64,000 nucleotides of DNA from Ferrovibrio terrae_B (GCF_943371255.1 NZ_CALRUC010000005.1:7728-71727), one strand, 5' to 3'. Numbered from the stretch's first letter, positions 8,531 through 17,920 are shown. Notes: generated by a model from the letters alone, not told the origin. Made by a program: numbers and translations.

Positions 8531-9250
8531 TCAGGCGCTCATGGCTGGCGTGGCCGTCAGCTCCAGCGCATAGCCGGCCGAGCGCACGGTGCGGATCACA
8601 TCCGCCTCGGAATCGCCATTCAGCGCCTTGCGCAGGCGACGGATATGCACATCGACGGTGCGCTGCTCGACATAGATGTCGCGGCCCCAGACTGCATCCA
8701 GCAACTGGTCGCGCGACAGCACCCGGCCGGGATGCTCCAGGAAATACCGCAACAGACGGAACTCGGTGGGGCCGAGATGGATGTCACGGCCATTGCGGGT
8801 CACCTTGTGTGTGGCGACATCCATCACCAGGCCGCCATAGGTCAGGACTTCCTCGGCCAGGGCCGGACGGATGCGACGCAGCACCGCGCGAATACGCGCC
8901 AGCAACTCGCTGGGCGAAAACGGCTTGGCGATATAGTCATCGGCACCGGCATCGAGGCCACGCACGCGGTCGGCTTCCTCGCCGCGCGCCGTCAGCATGA
9001 TGATCGGCACGTTGCGGGCATTGGGATCACGCCGCAGCTGGCGGCAAACCTCAAGGCCGGACAGGCGCGGCAGCATCCAGTCGAGCAGGATGAGATCCGG
9101 CATATGCTCAGCCACTTTCAGCAGGGCCTGCTCGCCATCCATCGCCTCGTCGACGGTGTAGTTTTCCTTTTCGAGATTATACCGCAGCAGCGCCAGCAGC
9201 GCCGCCTCGTCCTCGATCACGAGGACGCGCGGCTTGACTGTGATATTCAT
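8531..9250 (-). CDS. phoB: phosphate regulon response regulator PhoB
   Basis: A 239-residue OmpR-type regulator: receiver domain at about 8-122 with the acidic pair (ED at 13-14), phosphorylation site Asp57 (LILLDWMLP) and LTARG; and a winged-helix DNA-binding domain at about 135-232 with the RLLRYFLEHPGRVLSRDQLL stretch. It is the last gene of the pst-pho operon and overlaps the phoU stop (ATGA, 9247-9250). A GGGAGG ribosome site lies 6 bases upstream of the start. It should activate pstS and other genes from PHO boxes when phosphorylated by PhoR. Confidence 0.95.
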   Translation of the reverse strand: MNITVKPRVLVIEDEAALLALLRYNLEKENYTVDEAMDGEQALLKVAEHMPDLILLDWMLPRLSGLEVCRQLRRDPNARNVPIIMLTARGEEADRVRGLDAGADDYIAKPFSPSELLARIRAVLRRIRPALAEEVLTYGGLVMDVATHKVTRNGRDIHLGPTEFRLLRYFLEHPGRVLSRDQLLDAVWGRDIYVEQRTVDVHIRRLRKALNGDSEADVIRTVRSAGYALELTATPAMSA

Positions 9251-9966
9251 CGCGGGCCTCCCGGGGCATTCACCACCGCATAGGCGGTGTCATCCCCTTT
9301 CGGGCGATCTTCCTTCGGCATCTCGCCCAGAACCGTATAGTGAATCAGCTCGGCGATATTGGTGGCATGATCACCGATACGCTCAATGTTCTTGGCAATG
9401 AACAGCAGATGCGTGCAGGGCGTGATCGAGCGTGGATCTTCCATCATGTAGGTCAGCAGCTCGCGGAACAGGCTGGTATAGAGGTCATCCACCTCTTCGT
9501 CGCGCGCCCAGACCGCATCGGCCTTGGCGGCATCATCGGTGATATAGGCATCCAGCGTGTCCTTGATCAGGGCCTGCACCAGGGCGGCCATGCGCGGGAT
9601 CGCGTGCACCGGCCGCACCAGCGGCGCCTGGTTCAGCGCGACGGCGCGTTTGGCCACGTTCTTGGCGTAATCGCCGATGCGCTCGATCTCGGACGAGATG
9701 CGCAGCGCGGCAACGATCACGCGCAGATCGGCGGCCATCGGCTGGCGACGCGCCAGCATCTCGATGGCGAAGTCGTCAACCTGGTTGCGCAGGGCATCGA
9801 TCTTGACATCGCCATGCACCACTTCCTCAGCCAGGCTGCTGTCGCGCTTGACGATCGCGTCGACCGCCGCGGCGAGCTGCGATTCTGCCAGCCCACCCAT
9901 CTGCACGATGAGCGTGGAGAGCTTCTTCAGTTCGTCGTCGTATCTCTGGACGATATGTTGCGGCAT
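9247..9966 (-). CDS. phoU: phosphate transport system regulator PhoU
   Basis: A 239-residue all-helical protein with two PhoU repeats (about 10-115 and 120-220), including IERIGDYAKNVAKRA and the second IERIGDHATNIAE metal-cluster motif. It links the Pst transporter to PhoR and holds signalling off when phosphate is plentiful. The frame is open to 10026, but the ATG at 9966 has a GAGG site 8 bases upstream and avoids overlap with pstB, giving the usual family length. Confidence 0.95.
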   Translation of the reverse strand: MPQHIVQRYDDELKKLSTLIVQMGGLAESQLAAAVDAIVKRDSSLAEEVVHGDVKIDALRNQVDDFAIEMLARRQPMAADLRVIVAALRISSEIERIGDYAKNVAKRAVALNQAPLVRPVHAIPRMAALVQALIKDTLDAYITDDAAKADAVWARDEEVDDLYTSLFRELLTYMMEDPRSITPCTHLLFIAKNIERIGDHATNIAELIHYTVLGEMPKEDRPKGDDTAYAVVNAPGGPR

Positions 9967-9985
9967 AATTCTGTCCTCGTTCTGA

Positions 9986-10783
9986 TCAGCCGAAGCGACC
10001 GGTAATATACCCCTGGGTGCGTTCATCCTTGGGGTTGGTGAAGATCACCCTGGTATCATCCGTCTCGACCAGGCTGCCCAGATGGAAGAAAGCGGTGCGC
10101 TGCGATACACGGGCAGCCTGCTGCATCGAATGGGTGACGATGACGATCGTGTACTGTTCGCGCAGTTCATCCATCAGCTCTTCGATATGCGCCGTGGCAA
10201 TCGGATCCAGCGCCGAGCAGGGCTCGTCCATCAGGATCACTTCTGGCGACACCGCGATGGCGCGGGCGATGCACAACCGCTGCTGCTGGCCGCCGGACAG
10301 GCTGGTGCCTGATTCCTGCAGCCGGTTGCCCACTTCCTTCCACAGGCCCGCCTGCTTCAGCGACGTTTCGACGATATGGTCGAGATGCTCGTTGTTCTCA
10401 GCCAAACCATGAATGCGCGGCCCATAGGCAACATTCTCATAGATCGACTTCGGGAAGGGATTGGGCTTCTGGAACACCATGCCGACGCGGGCGCGCAACT
10501 GCACGACGTCAACCTTGGCATCGTAGACATCGAGCGCATCGAGCTGGATATCACCGATCACGCGGCAGTCGCGGATGGTGTCATTCATCCGGTTCAGGCA
10601 GCGCAGGAAAGTCGACTTGCCGCAGCCGGACGGACCGATCAACGCGGTGACGGCGCGGGCCGGGATATCAAGGTCGACATCCTTCAGGGCCTGCTTCTCG
10701 CCATAGAAGACGCCAACCTTGCGCGCGACCATCTTAATTTCGATCTCAGACTGACGGAGATCGTTATGCGTACCATTCTGCAT
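9986..10783 (-). CDS. pstB: phosphate ABC transporter ATP-binding protein PstB
   Basis: A 265-residue ABC ATPase. Walker A is GPSGCGKST, the signature is LSGGQQQRLCIARA and Walker B is VILMDEPCSALDP. Full similarity to PstB includes FLRCLNRMND and the C-terminal ERTQGYITGRFG. It energises high-affinity phosphate uptake through PstC and PstA. It lies 47 bases after pstA and 20 bases before phoU, with an AGGA ribosome site six bases before the ATG. Confidence 0.97.
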   Translation of the reverse strand: MQNGTHNDLRQSEIEIKMVARKVGVFYGEKQALKDVDLDIPARAVTALIGPSGCGKSTFLRCLNRMNDTIRDCRVIGDIQLDALDVYDAKVDVVQLRARVGMVFQKPNPFPKSIYENVAYGPRIHGLAENNEHLDHIVETSLKQAGLWKEVGNRLQESGTSLSGGQQQRLCIARAIAVSPEVILMDEPCSALDPIATAHIEELMDELREQYTIVIVTHSMQQAARVSQRTAFFHLGSLVETDDTRVIFTNPKDERTQGYITGRFG

Positions 10784-10830
10784 GGGAAGTCCTTATGGGC
10801 TCCGGGGAAGGATTGATCAGCGTGTATCGC

Positions 10831-12165
10831 CTACCAGCGACGCTCGAATTTCTTGCGCAGCAGGATGGCGGCCAGATTCATCAGCAGCAGGAAAACCAGC
10901 AGCACGATGATCGCCGCCGAGGTTTTTTCGACAAAGCCGCGCTCAGAACTATCGGCCCACATGAAGATCTGCACCGGCAGAACCGTGGCAGCATCGATCG
11001 GGGTGGCCGGGATATCGACGATGAAGGCAACCATACCGATCATCAGCAGCGGCGCGGTTTCACCCAGCGCATGAGCCATGGCGATGATGGTGCCGGTGAG
11101 AATGCCCGGCATGGCCAGCGGCAGCACATGGTGCAGCACCACCTGCAGGGGTGAGGCACCCAGTCCCATGGCGGCCTGGCGGATCGATGGCGGTACGGCG
11201 CGCAACGCCGCGCGGGAAGCGATGATGATGACAGGCAGGCTCATGAGCGCCAGCACCAGGCCGCCCACCAGCGGCGCCGACCGCGGCATGCCGAAGAAGC
11301 CGATGAAGACCGCAAGGCCGAGCAGACCGTAAACGATGGAGGGAACCGCGGCGAGATTGTTGATGTTGACCTCGATCACCTCGGTCCAGCGGTTCTTCGG
11401 GGCGAATTCCTCCAGGTAGATCGCCGCCATGATGCCGAGCGGGAAGGCAACGATCAGCGTGACCAGCAAGGTATAGAATGAGCCGACCACGCCACCCCAG
11501 ACACCGACCAGTTCGGGTTCACGGCTATCGGCACCGGTGAAGAAGCGGGTATTGAAGCGCAGCTCAAGATCGCCACTGGCCTTGAGCGTATCGATCCAGC
11601 GAACCTGGTTGTCCTTGACCCGCCGCTGTTCTTCGGGGGCTGTCGTATCAACCTGCTTTTTCACGAACACATCGATATCCGATGCGGTCGGCAACCAGAT
11701 GGTGATTTTCTGACCGATCAGCGTGGGGTCGGCAGCCACCATGCGGCCCACCTGCGATTCAGCACCGGAACTGACCAGGGACTGCAGACGGCGACGGTCG
11801 CCGCGGCTCTGCACCTCGGGGAATTTCTTCTGCAGTGCCTCAAGAATGATGGCACCGTAGTTGCCCTGCATGATCTTGCGGGTGTCGGTGGTACCGACCG
11901 GCGCGATCTGCTCGGCGCTCAGCTGCAGATCCAGCCGCACATGGGTCTGCTGAAAGGCGGTGAAGCCGGCGCCAACAATCGTGAACAGCAGCAGGCAAAG
12001 TGCCGCCACCGAGAACAGGATCGCCGCCATGCCGATCATCTTGAAGCGATGTTCAGACGCATAGCGGGCGCGCAGACGCCTGGTCGCCTCGTCGGTCATA
12101 TGAACACCGGGTGCCACAGCGGCCGGAGCTGTGCGCGGAGCGGTATCTGCCAGAATATCAGTCAT
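10831..12165 (-). CDS. pstA: phosphate ABC transporter permease PstA (long alphaproteobacterial form)
   Basis: A 444-residue inner-membrane permease. The N-terminal third has one membrane segment (about 52-72) followed by a large periplasmic region of the DUF3333 type, absent from the roughly 300-residue E. coli protein. The C-terminal part carries six membrane helices and the permease EAA loop (ALRAVPPSIRQAAMGLGAS). The frame runs open to 12336 through pstC, but the ATG at 12165 overlaps the pstC stop by 8 bases and is the sensible start. It forms the channel with PstC. Confidence 0.93.
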   Translation of the reverse strand: MTDILADTAPRTAPAAVAPGVHMTDEATRRLRARYASEHRFKMIGMAAILFSVAALCLLLFTIVGAGFTAFQQTHVRLDLQLSAEQIAPVGTTDTRKIMQGNYGAIILEALQKKFPEVQSRGDRRRLQSLVSSGAESQVGRMVAADPTLIGQKITIWLPTASDIDVFVKKQVDTTAPEEQRRVKDNQVRWIDTLKASGDLELRFNTRFFTGADSREPELVGVWGGVVGSFYTLLVTLIVAFPLGIMAAIYLEEFAPKNRWTEVIEVNINNLAAVPSIVYGLLGLAVFIGFFGMPRSAPLVGGLVLALMSLPVIIIASRAALRAVPPSIRQAAMGLGASPLQVVLHHVLPLAMPGILTGTIIAMAHALGETAPLLMIGMVAFIVDIPATPIDAATVLPVQIFMWADSSERGFVEKTSAAIIVLLVFLLLMNLAAILLRKKFERRW

Positions 12166-13540
12166 ATTGTTCCCGGTATTTCTTGACGATGCGCAGGGCA
12201 ATGATGTTGAGGCTGAGCGTGACAATGAACAGCACCAGACCCAGCGCGAAGGCGGCCAGAGTCTTGGGGCTGTCGAACTCCTGGTCGCCGACCAGCAGCG
12301 AGGCGATATGCACGGTGACGGTGGTGACGGCCGCAAATGGATTGGCCGTCAGATTGGCCGCAAGGCCGGCCGCCATCACCACGATCATGGTCTCGCCCAG
12401 CGCGCGGCTGAATGCCAGGATCACCGATGCGGCAATACCAGGCAGAGCCGCCGGCAGGATCACGCGCTTGATGGTTTCCGATTTCGTGGCGCCGAGGCCG
12501 TAGGAGCCATCACGCAGGCTCTGCGGCACGGCATTGATCACGTCATCTGACAGAGACGAGACGAAGGGGATGATCATGATGCCCATCACCAGGCCGGCGG
12601 CGAGCGCGGACTGTGAGGCCACCGCGAGGCCGATGCTTTCACCGGCATCGCGAATAAAGGGCGCCACCGTCAAGGCGGCAAAGAAACCATAGACCACGGT
12701 GGGAATGCCGGCGAGAACTTCCAGAGCCGGCTTGGCAAAAGCACGCACTTTGGGCGCGGCATATTCGGCCATATAGACGGCGGCCATCAGGCCGACCGGC
12801 ACGGCGACAATCATGGCAATGGCTGCGATCAGCAGCGTGCCGGCAAACAGCGGCACCGCGCCGAAGGCGCCGGACGAGCCGACCTGATCGGCACGGATGG
12901 CCGTTTGTGGCGACCAGGTGAGGCCGAAGAGGAATTCAAGAGGGTTGACCGATGAAAAGAAGCGCAAGGCCTCGAACACCAGCGACAGCACAATGCCGAT
13001 CGTCGTCAGCACCGCGATGGTCGAACTGACAATCAGCAGCACATTGGCAATCCGTTCAACGCGGTTGCGAGCGCGGAAATCCGGCGTGATGCGGCTGCGG
13101 CCATACAGCAGGCCGGCGATGCCCAGCGCCAGAGCGATCACCCAAAGCGCGGTGGTGCCAAGCTGGCGCAGGCTGATGTAATGCTCGATGATCGGACGCA
13201 GCGTGGCATCGGCCTTGTCGAGCGGGATATTGCCATAGGCCATGTTGCGGATATCGGAAATCACCAGGCCAAGCTGGTCTGCCGGCAGCCGGCGGATTGC
13301 CTCGGGCAATTCGCTGATCACCAGGCTGCGCACCAGCGCATCCTCGAAGGCGATCCAGATGCCGAACAACAGCAGCGCGGGCAGGCCGCACCAGATCACG
13401 ACATACCAGCCATAAAACATCGGCAGGGAATGCAGGTTGCGGATTTTGCCGCTCGCGGAGGCCATGGCCCGCGACTTGCCGAGGTAGTAGCCGACGATGG
13501 TCAGGCCGAGCAGAACCAGAAGCAGCAGCGACAATGACAT
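12158..13540 (-). CDS. pstC: phosphate ABC transporter permease PstC (long form)
   Basis: A 460-residue permease, longer than the roughly 320 residues of E. coli PstC because of an N-terminal part with extra membrane segments and a soluble loop (about 45-150), typical of alphaproteobacteria. The C-terminal permease domain shows the EAA motif (AVPQSLRDGSYGLGATKSE) and several membrane helices. A GGGGAAG ribosome site precedes the ATG at 13540. It is separated from pstS by a strong hairpin and overlaps pstA by 8 bases. Confidence 0.94.
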   Translation of the reverse strand: MSLSLLLLVLLGLTIVGYYLGKSRAMASASGKIRNLHSLPMFYGWYVVIWCGLPALLLFGIWIAFEDALVRSLVISELPEAIRRLPADQLGLVISDIRNMAYGNIPLDKADATLRPIIEHYISLRQLGTTALWVIALALGIAGLLYGRSRITPDFRARNRVERIANVLLIVSSTIAVLTTIGIVLSLVFEALRFFSSVNPLEFLFGLTWSPQTAIRADQVGSSGAFGAVPLFAGTLLIAAIAMIVAVPVGLMAAVYMAEYAAPKVRAFAKPALEVLAGIPTVVYGFFAALTVAPFIRDAGESIGLAVASQSALAAGLVMGIMIIPFVSSLSDDVINAVPQSLRDGSYGLGATKSETIKRVILPAALPGIAASVILAFSRALGETMIVVMAAGLAANLTANPFAAVTTVTVHIASLLVGDQEFDSPKTLAAFALGLVLFIVTLSLNIIALRIVKKYREQYD

Positions 13541-13599
13541 CGTCTTCCCCGGCGAAAATTCAGCGAATATGAATGCGAATCAGAACGTGACGAAAAGAT

Positions 13600-13626
13600 C
13601 CGGCGGCCGGAACATCCGGCCGCCGG
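13600..13626 (-). terminator. hairpin between pstS and pstC (partial terminator or mRNA stabiliser)
   Basis: Bases 13600-13611 and 13615-13626 form a perfect 12-base-pair stem with a 3-base loop, directly after the pstS stop. Read on the minus strand the stem is followed by ATCTTTTCG, a weak T tract. Such a hairpin would let most transcripts end after pstS, or protect the pstS message, giving more binding protein than permease. Confidence 0.7.
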
Positions 13627-13633
13627 GCAGTCT

Positions 13634-14689
13634 TTACATGGCCAGGTTGGTCAGGCTGATTACCTGCGAACGAACCTTTTCCATTTCCGCCTTCGGCATG
13701 GAAACCAGGCCCTTCTTCTCCAGGTAGCCGCCGGCAGCCATGGCGCGGTCGCTGACGTATTCGGCCATGAATTCCTTCATGCCCGGCACGACGCCGATAT
13801 GGGCCTTCTTGGCATAGACGAACAGCGGACGCGACACCGGGTACTTGCCGCTGGAAATGGTGTCGGCATCGGGCTCGACGCCGTCAACCTTGGCACCGAC
13901 CAGCTTGTCGGCATTCTCTTCCAGGAAGGAATAACCAAACACGCCCATCAGGCCGACGCCGCCGGAAGCCAGACGCTGCACGATCAGGTTGTCGTTCTCG
14001 CCGGCTTCGATGAAGGCGCCGTCTTCACGGATCTTGGCGCAGGCCGCACCCTGGGCCTTCTTGTCGGCGATCGCCTTGATCTCCGGGAAAGCCTTGCAAC
14101 CATGATCCATGACCAGCTCGACGAAGCTGTCGCGGGTGCCCGAGGTGGGCGGCGGGCCCATCACTTCGATCTTCCAGTCCGGCAGGCTGGCATTCACCTG
14201 CTTCCAGGTCTTGTAGGGATTGGCGACCAGTTGACCGTTCACCGGCACCTGGGCGGCCAGCGCGAGCCAGATGTCTTCACGCTTCAGGTTGACCGGCGTG
14301 CTGCCCTTCTTCATCGCAACCGCGATGCCGTCAAAACCGACCTTGATTTCGACGATTTCCTTGACGCCGTTGGCGGCGCACTGTTCGAACTCACCCTTGG
14401 TCATGGCGCGCGAGGCATTGGTCAGATCGGGATGCTGGGTGCCGACGCCGCCGCAGAACAGCTTCATGCCGCCGCCAGTGCCAGTGCTTTCCACGATCGG
14501 GGCCTTGAAGCCGCCGGTCTGCGAGAAGCGCTCCGCCACTGTGGTGGTGAAGGGATAGACGGTCGACGAACCGACAATACGGATCTGGTCGCGCGCCTGC
14601 TGCGCGGCGGCCGGTTCAGCCAGGCCGATAGCCGCCATTGTGGCGAGGCCGGCGAGAAGAAGAGCCTTATTGGTCACGGTATACCTCAT
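13634..14689 (-). CDS. pstS: periplasmic phosphate-binding protein PstS
   Basis: A 351-residue ABC substrate-binding protein with a signal peptide (about 1-29, ending AAA-QQ). Phosphate-binding features are RIVGSSTVYPFT at the mature N-terminus, ESTGTGGGMKLFCGG, and the TSGTRDSFVELV segment at about 180. It captures phosphate in the periplasm for PstCAB. It is the first gene downstream of a candidate PHO box and has a GAGGAAACC ribosome site. Confidence 0.95.
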   Translation of the reverse strand: MRYTVTNKALLLAGLATMAAIGLAEPAAAQQARDQIRIVGSSTVYPFTTTVAERFSQTGGFKAPIVESTGTGGGMKLFCGGVGTQHPDLTNASRAMTKGEFEQCAANGVKEIVEIKVGFDGIAVAMKKGSTPVNLKREDIWLALAAQVPVNGQLVANPYKTWKQVNASLPDWKIEVMGPPPTSGTRDSFVELVMDHGCKAFPEIKAIADKKAQGAACAKIREDGAFIEAGENDNLIVQRLASGGVGLMGVFGYSFLEENADKLVGAKVDGVEPDADTISSGKYPVSRPLFVYAKKAHIGVVPGMKEFMAEYVSDRAMAAGGYLEKKGLVSMPKAEMEKVRSQVISLTNLAM

Positions 14690-14834
14690 CGTGGTTTCCT
14701 CTGACGCACCGGATGTGCGCCGGGTGGCTGAAACGCGTGCCTTGCGTTCCGGACCGGACGAGAGGGGGTTAACGTTGTCTCGACCGGTGGCCGCGACTTC
14801 TACGGGGACCGGGTGACATGGTTATTGCAGATAT

Positions 14835-14852
14835 ATTGCACTGATATGACAG
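14835..14852 (-). promoter_or_regulatory. candidate PHO box upstream of pstS
   Basis: On the minus strand the sequence reads CTGTCAT-ATCA-GTGCAAT. The first half-site is a perfect 7-base PHO repeat, the 4-base spacer is right for a pair of 11-base repeats, and the second half is a poorer match. It lies about 150 bases before pstS and just after the phoR stop, where PhoB would be expected to bind. Confidence 0.5.
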
Positions 14853-14854
14853 TG

Positions 14855-16273
14855 CTAGACCGGCGTAGCGGTTGTCGTGGCTTTTTCAAGAACATTTGGC
14901 ATACGAACAATGAATTCGCTGCCTGTTCCCAGTTCGGATTCAATGACAAGCCGGCCGCGGTGACGGTTGATGATGTGTTTCACAATGGCCAGGCCAAGGC
15001 CGGTTCCGCCCAGATCGCGGCTGCGCGCCGAGTCGACCCGGTAGAATCGCTCGGTGAGTCGCGGCAGGTGCTCGCGCGGGATGCCCTCGCCCTGGTCGCG
15101 CACGCCGACCTCCAGCCCCTCGCCGGTTGTCGCCGGCCCCAGCCGCACGGTCACGGCACTGTCGGCACGGCCATATTTGATCGCGTTGTCGATCAGGTTC
15201 TGGAACACCTGCATCAGCTCGTCGCGGGCGCCGCGCACTGGCGGCAGATCCTCCTGCAGGTGGAGAGCGATACGAATGTTCTTCGCCTTCGCCTGCGGTT
15301 CCAGCGCGGCGGCCACATCGCGCAGCAGCGGCGCCAGCGCTACCGGCTCCGACGGGTGATCATGTTCACGCAATTCGATCTGCGACAGTGACAGCAGATC
15401 CTGGATCAGGCGTGCCATACGGCCAGCCTGGTCGCGCATGATACCCAGAAAACGGATGCGCGCCGGCTCGTCATCCTTGGCCGGGCCGAGCAATGTCTCG
15501 ATGAAGCCGACCAGCGAGGCCAGCGGCGTGCGCAGTTCATGGCTGGCATTGGCGACGAAGTCGGCGCGCATCTTCTCGGCCTTGCGCAGCGAAGTCAGAT
15601 CATGCAGCGCCAGCACCGCCGCCGTATCTTCCCGCGCCGCCGGCAGCGCCACCACGCGCACCGAGAAGCTGCGGCCATCGGGCACCGGCAGGGTGAGATC
15701 GGCCGACGCCATGCCGGTTTCGCCCCCCAGCACCGCATCGGCCGCATCCAGCACGGTGGGATGGCGCAGCGCCACGGTCAGGTCGTTGCCGACGATATCG
15801 TTGCCGAAGAACTTGCGGGCGGCGAAGTTGGCCCGCGCGATGGTGCGCTTGCCATCCAGCAGCAACACCGGATCGGGCAGCGCATTGAGGATCGCATCCG
15901 CCGTGGTGGTCTGCAGCGCCACCTGCCCCTTCTCGTCCAGCAGGGTCTGGCGCAGGCGCTCGACCGTCAGGCCAAGCTCGCCGATCATGGTCAGCGCATC
16001 CCAGTCGCTGCCGGTGCGCGGGCCGGCGCCGGCGATTTCATCGGTGCTGCGCAGCACGCGCCAGGCCGCCAATGTGTGCCAGGCCGCGAACAGCGCGATG
16101 ACGCCCAGCATCGGCAGCAGCATCGACCAGGCCGCCGCGCTCGACACCGCATCGAGATAGCGGGCAATGGCGACGATGCTGGCCAGCGGCAGGCCGAGAA
16201 TCAGGAACAGGGCGAGCCAGCGCATCAGCGGATAGCGCATGGTGGGCAGCCTGCTGACGGGCGACTCGCTCAT
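14855..16273 (-). CDS. phoR: phosphate regulon sensor histidine kinase PhoR
   Basis: A 472-residue membrane kinase: two membrane helices at about 18-40 and 50-72, a PAS domain at about 120-230 (ILNALPDPVLLLDGKRTIAR), the dimerisation box with His245 (FVANASHELRTPLASL), and a HATPase with NLIDNAIKYG and GTGLGLAIVKHI. It lacks a large periplasmic domain, as expected for PhoR, which senses through PstSCAB-PhoU. The ATG at 16273 overlaps the hutG stop (ATGA); the upstream in-frame extension lies inside hutG and is rejected. Confidence 0.93.
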   Translation of the reverse strand: MSESPVSRLPTMRYPLMRWLALFLILGLPLASIVAIARYLDAVSSAAAWSMLLPMLGVIALFAAWHTLAAWRVLRSTDEIAGAGPRTGSDWDALTMIGELGLTVERLRQTLLDEKGQVALQTTTADAILNALPDPVLLLDGKRTIARANFAARKFFGNDIVGNDLTVALRHPTVLDAADAVLGGETGMASADLTLPVPDGRSFSVRVVALPAAREDTAAVLALHDLTSLRKAEKMRADFVANASHELRTPLASLVGFIETLLGPAKDDEPARIRFLGIMRDQAGRMARLIQDLLSLSQIELREHDHPSEPVALAPLLRDVAAALEPQAKAKNIRIALHLQEDLPPVRGARDELMQVFQNLIDNAIKYGRADSAVTVRLGPATTGEGLEVGVRDQGEGIPREHLPRLTERFYRVDSARSRDLGGTGLGLAIVKHIINRHRGRLVIESELGTGSEFIVRMPNVLEKATTTATPV

Positions 16274-17073
16274 CGCGGCTGCCAGCGCAGCAGGGTGTCC
16301 ACCAGGCGCTTTAGTACGGCAACCAGCGGCGCGGCACGCTGAGCATCCCAATGATCGAGATTGGCTTCGTCCATGTAGCAACTCTGCGCCATTTCCAGCT
16401 GCAGTGCATGCATGTTCTCGGCCGGACGACCATACTGCCGCGTGATATAGCCGCCCTTGAAGCGGCCATTGTGGATATGGGTGAAGCCCGGCGCCTCACT
16501 CAGCACGCCATAGGCCTGTGCGGCCAGCGCCGGATCGCAGCTGCGGCCTTCATTGGTGCCAAGGTTGAGATCAGGCAGCTTGCCCTGGAAGAATCGCGGC
16601 GCTTCGCTGACGATGCTGTGGCCATCAAGCAGGATGGCATAGCCATGGCGCGCCTTGATCGCCGCCAGTTCGGCAGCCAGGCGATCATGATACGGCCGCC
16701 AGTACTGCTCGGCGCGCCCGGCGATTTCGGCTGCCTCGGGTGCCATGCCATCCAGGTAGAGCGGCGCACCGTCGAAGCCGCCGGTCGGGCAAAGCTCGGT
16801 ATTGTCGGCCCCAGGATACAGCGCACGGCCACTGGGATCGCGGTTGAGATCGACGACATAGCGCGACTGGGTCGCCACCATCAGGCCCGCGCCCAGCCCG
16901 GTGACAAAGCTGTAGAGCTTTTCGACATGCCAGTCGGTATCAGCCAGCCGGCGGGCTGCCGGCATCAGCCGCGCAGCCAGGCCCGGGCTGAGGCCTGTGC
17001 CAGCATGGGGCACATTGACCAGCAGCGGCGTGTGGCCGGGAACAACAGTGAACAGGTCGGCGATGGCGGTCAT
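16270..17073 (-). CDS. hutG: N-formylglutamate amidohydrolase family protein
   Basis: A 267-residue zinc-type amidohydrolase (FGase family). Metal and substrate residues are seen in LLVNVPHAGTGL, ADTDWHVEKLY, VVDLNRDPSG and ILLDGHSI. HutG removes the formyl group in the five-step histidine breakdown route; other members cut different N-formyl amino acids. No other hut gene is present in the window. Its stop overlaps the phoR start by 4 bases, so it may be the first gene of a hutG-phoR unit, an unusual pairing. Confidence 0.82.
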   Translation of the reverse strand: MTAIADLFTVVPGHTPLLVNVPHAGTGLSPGLAARLMPAARRLADTDWHVEKLYSFVTGLGAGLMVATQSRYVVDLNRDPSGRALYPGADNTELCPTGGFDGAPLYLDGMAPEAAEIAGRAEQYWRPYHDRLAAELAAIKARHGYAILLDGHSIVSEAPRFFQGKLPDLNLGTNEGRSCDPALAAQAYGVLSEAPGFTHIHNGRFKGGYITRQYGRPAENMHALQLEMAQSCYMDEANLDHWDAQRAAPLVAVLKRLVDTLLRWQPR

Positions 17074-17258
17074 GGCAAGACTGGAAAATTGCGGCCGACA
17101 TAGGTAACAAAGCGAACCGCCTACGCCAAGCTGCGAGGTCCGGCCGACATGGACAATTCACAGCATGGCAATCAATTTGAGCAAAGGCCGGCTTTCGCCT
17201 AGAGTGCGGCAGCCTTCCTGCCGTTCCGATTAAGCCTCACCAGTTCTAAGGTTATTCG

Positions 17259-17912
17259 ATGGATATTACACTCTTCGGGCTCACGGTCACTGCCGCCGAA
17301 ATGAGCGCTTTCGCCCAGGTCATCCTGATCGACGTCATCCTGTCGGGTGACAACGCGATCGTGATCGGCATGGCGGTTGCCGGCCTGCCGGCGGCGCAGC
17401 GCAACAAGATCATCGTCTACGGTATCCTTGCCGCCACCGTCCTGCGCATCATGTTTGCCAGCGTGGCCGTGCAGCTGCTGCAGATCATCGGCCTGACGCT
17501 CGCAGGCGGCATCCTGCTGCTCTGGGTCGCCTGGAAGATGTGGCGCGAATTGCGTGCACAGGCCAAGGCCGCCAAGGATGGCGCCAATGGTGGCGAGCCG
17601 GCCGAAAAGCCGGCGCCGAAGACCCAGCGCGAAGCGGTGATGCAGATCATCGTCGCCGACCTGTCGATGTCGATCGACAATGTGCTGGCGGTGGCGGGCG
17701 CTGCCCGCGACCATCCCTATATCCTGGGCTTCGGCCTGGTGCTGTCGATCGCGCTGATGGCCGTCGCCTCCAAGGCGATCGCCCGCCTGCTCGACCGGTA
17801 TCACTGGATCGCCTATATCGGCCTGGTCATCATCGCCTATGTGGCACTGAAGATGATCTGGGACGGTGGCCACCAGGTGGCCCCGTTTATCCCCGCCCTC
17901 AACGGCGGCTGA
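17259..17912 (+). CDS. TerC/YjbE family integral membrane protein
   Basis: A 217-residue membrane protein with about seven hydrophobic segments. It has two internally similar acidic membrane motifs typical of TerC: ILIDVILSGDNAIVIGMAV at about 22-40 and VADLSMSIDNVLAVAGAA at about 130-147. Family members take part in manganese or other metal export and loading of exported proteins, but the substrate here is not shown. An AAGG ribosome site lies seven bases before the ATG. I looked for a yybP-ykoY manganese riboswitch in 17074-17258 and saw none. Confidence 0.85.
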   Translation: MDITLFGLTVTAAEMSAFAQVILIDVILSGDNAIVIGMAVAGLPAAQRNKIIVYGILAATVLRIMFASVAVQLLQIIGLTLAGGILLLWVAWKMWRELRAQAKAAKDGANGGEPAEKPAPKTQREAVMQIIVADLSMSIDNVLAVAGAARDHPYILGFGLVLSIALMAVASKAIARLLDRYHWIAYIGLVIIAYVALKMIWDGGHQVAPFIPALNGG

Positions 17913-17920
17913 TTGCTGGC

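Noticed and set aside
17074..17258. Possible manganese riboswitch before the TerC gene
   Set aside because: I looked for the yybP-ykoY core and did not see it; the gap looks like an ordinary divergent promoter region.
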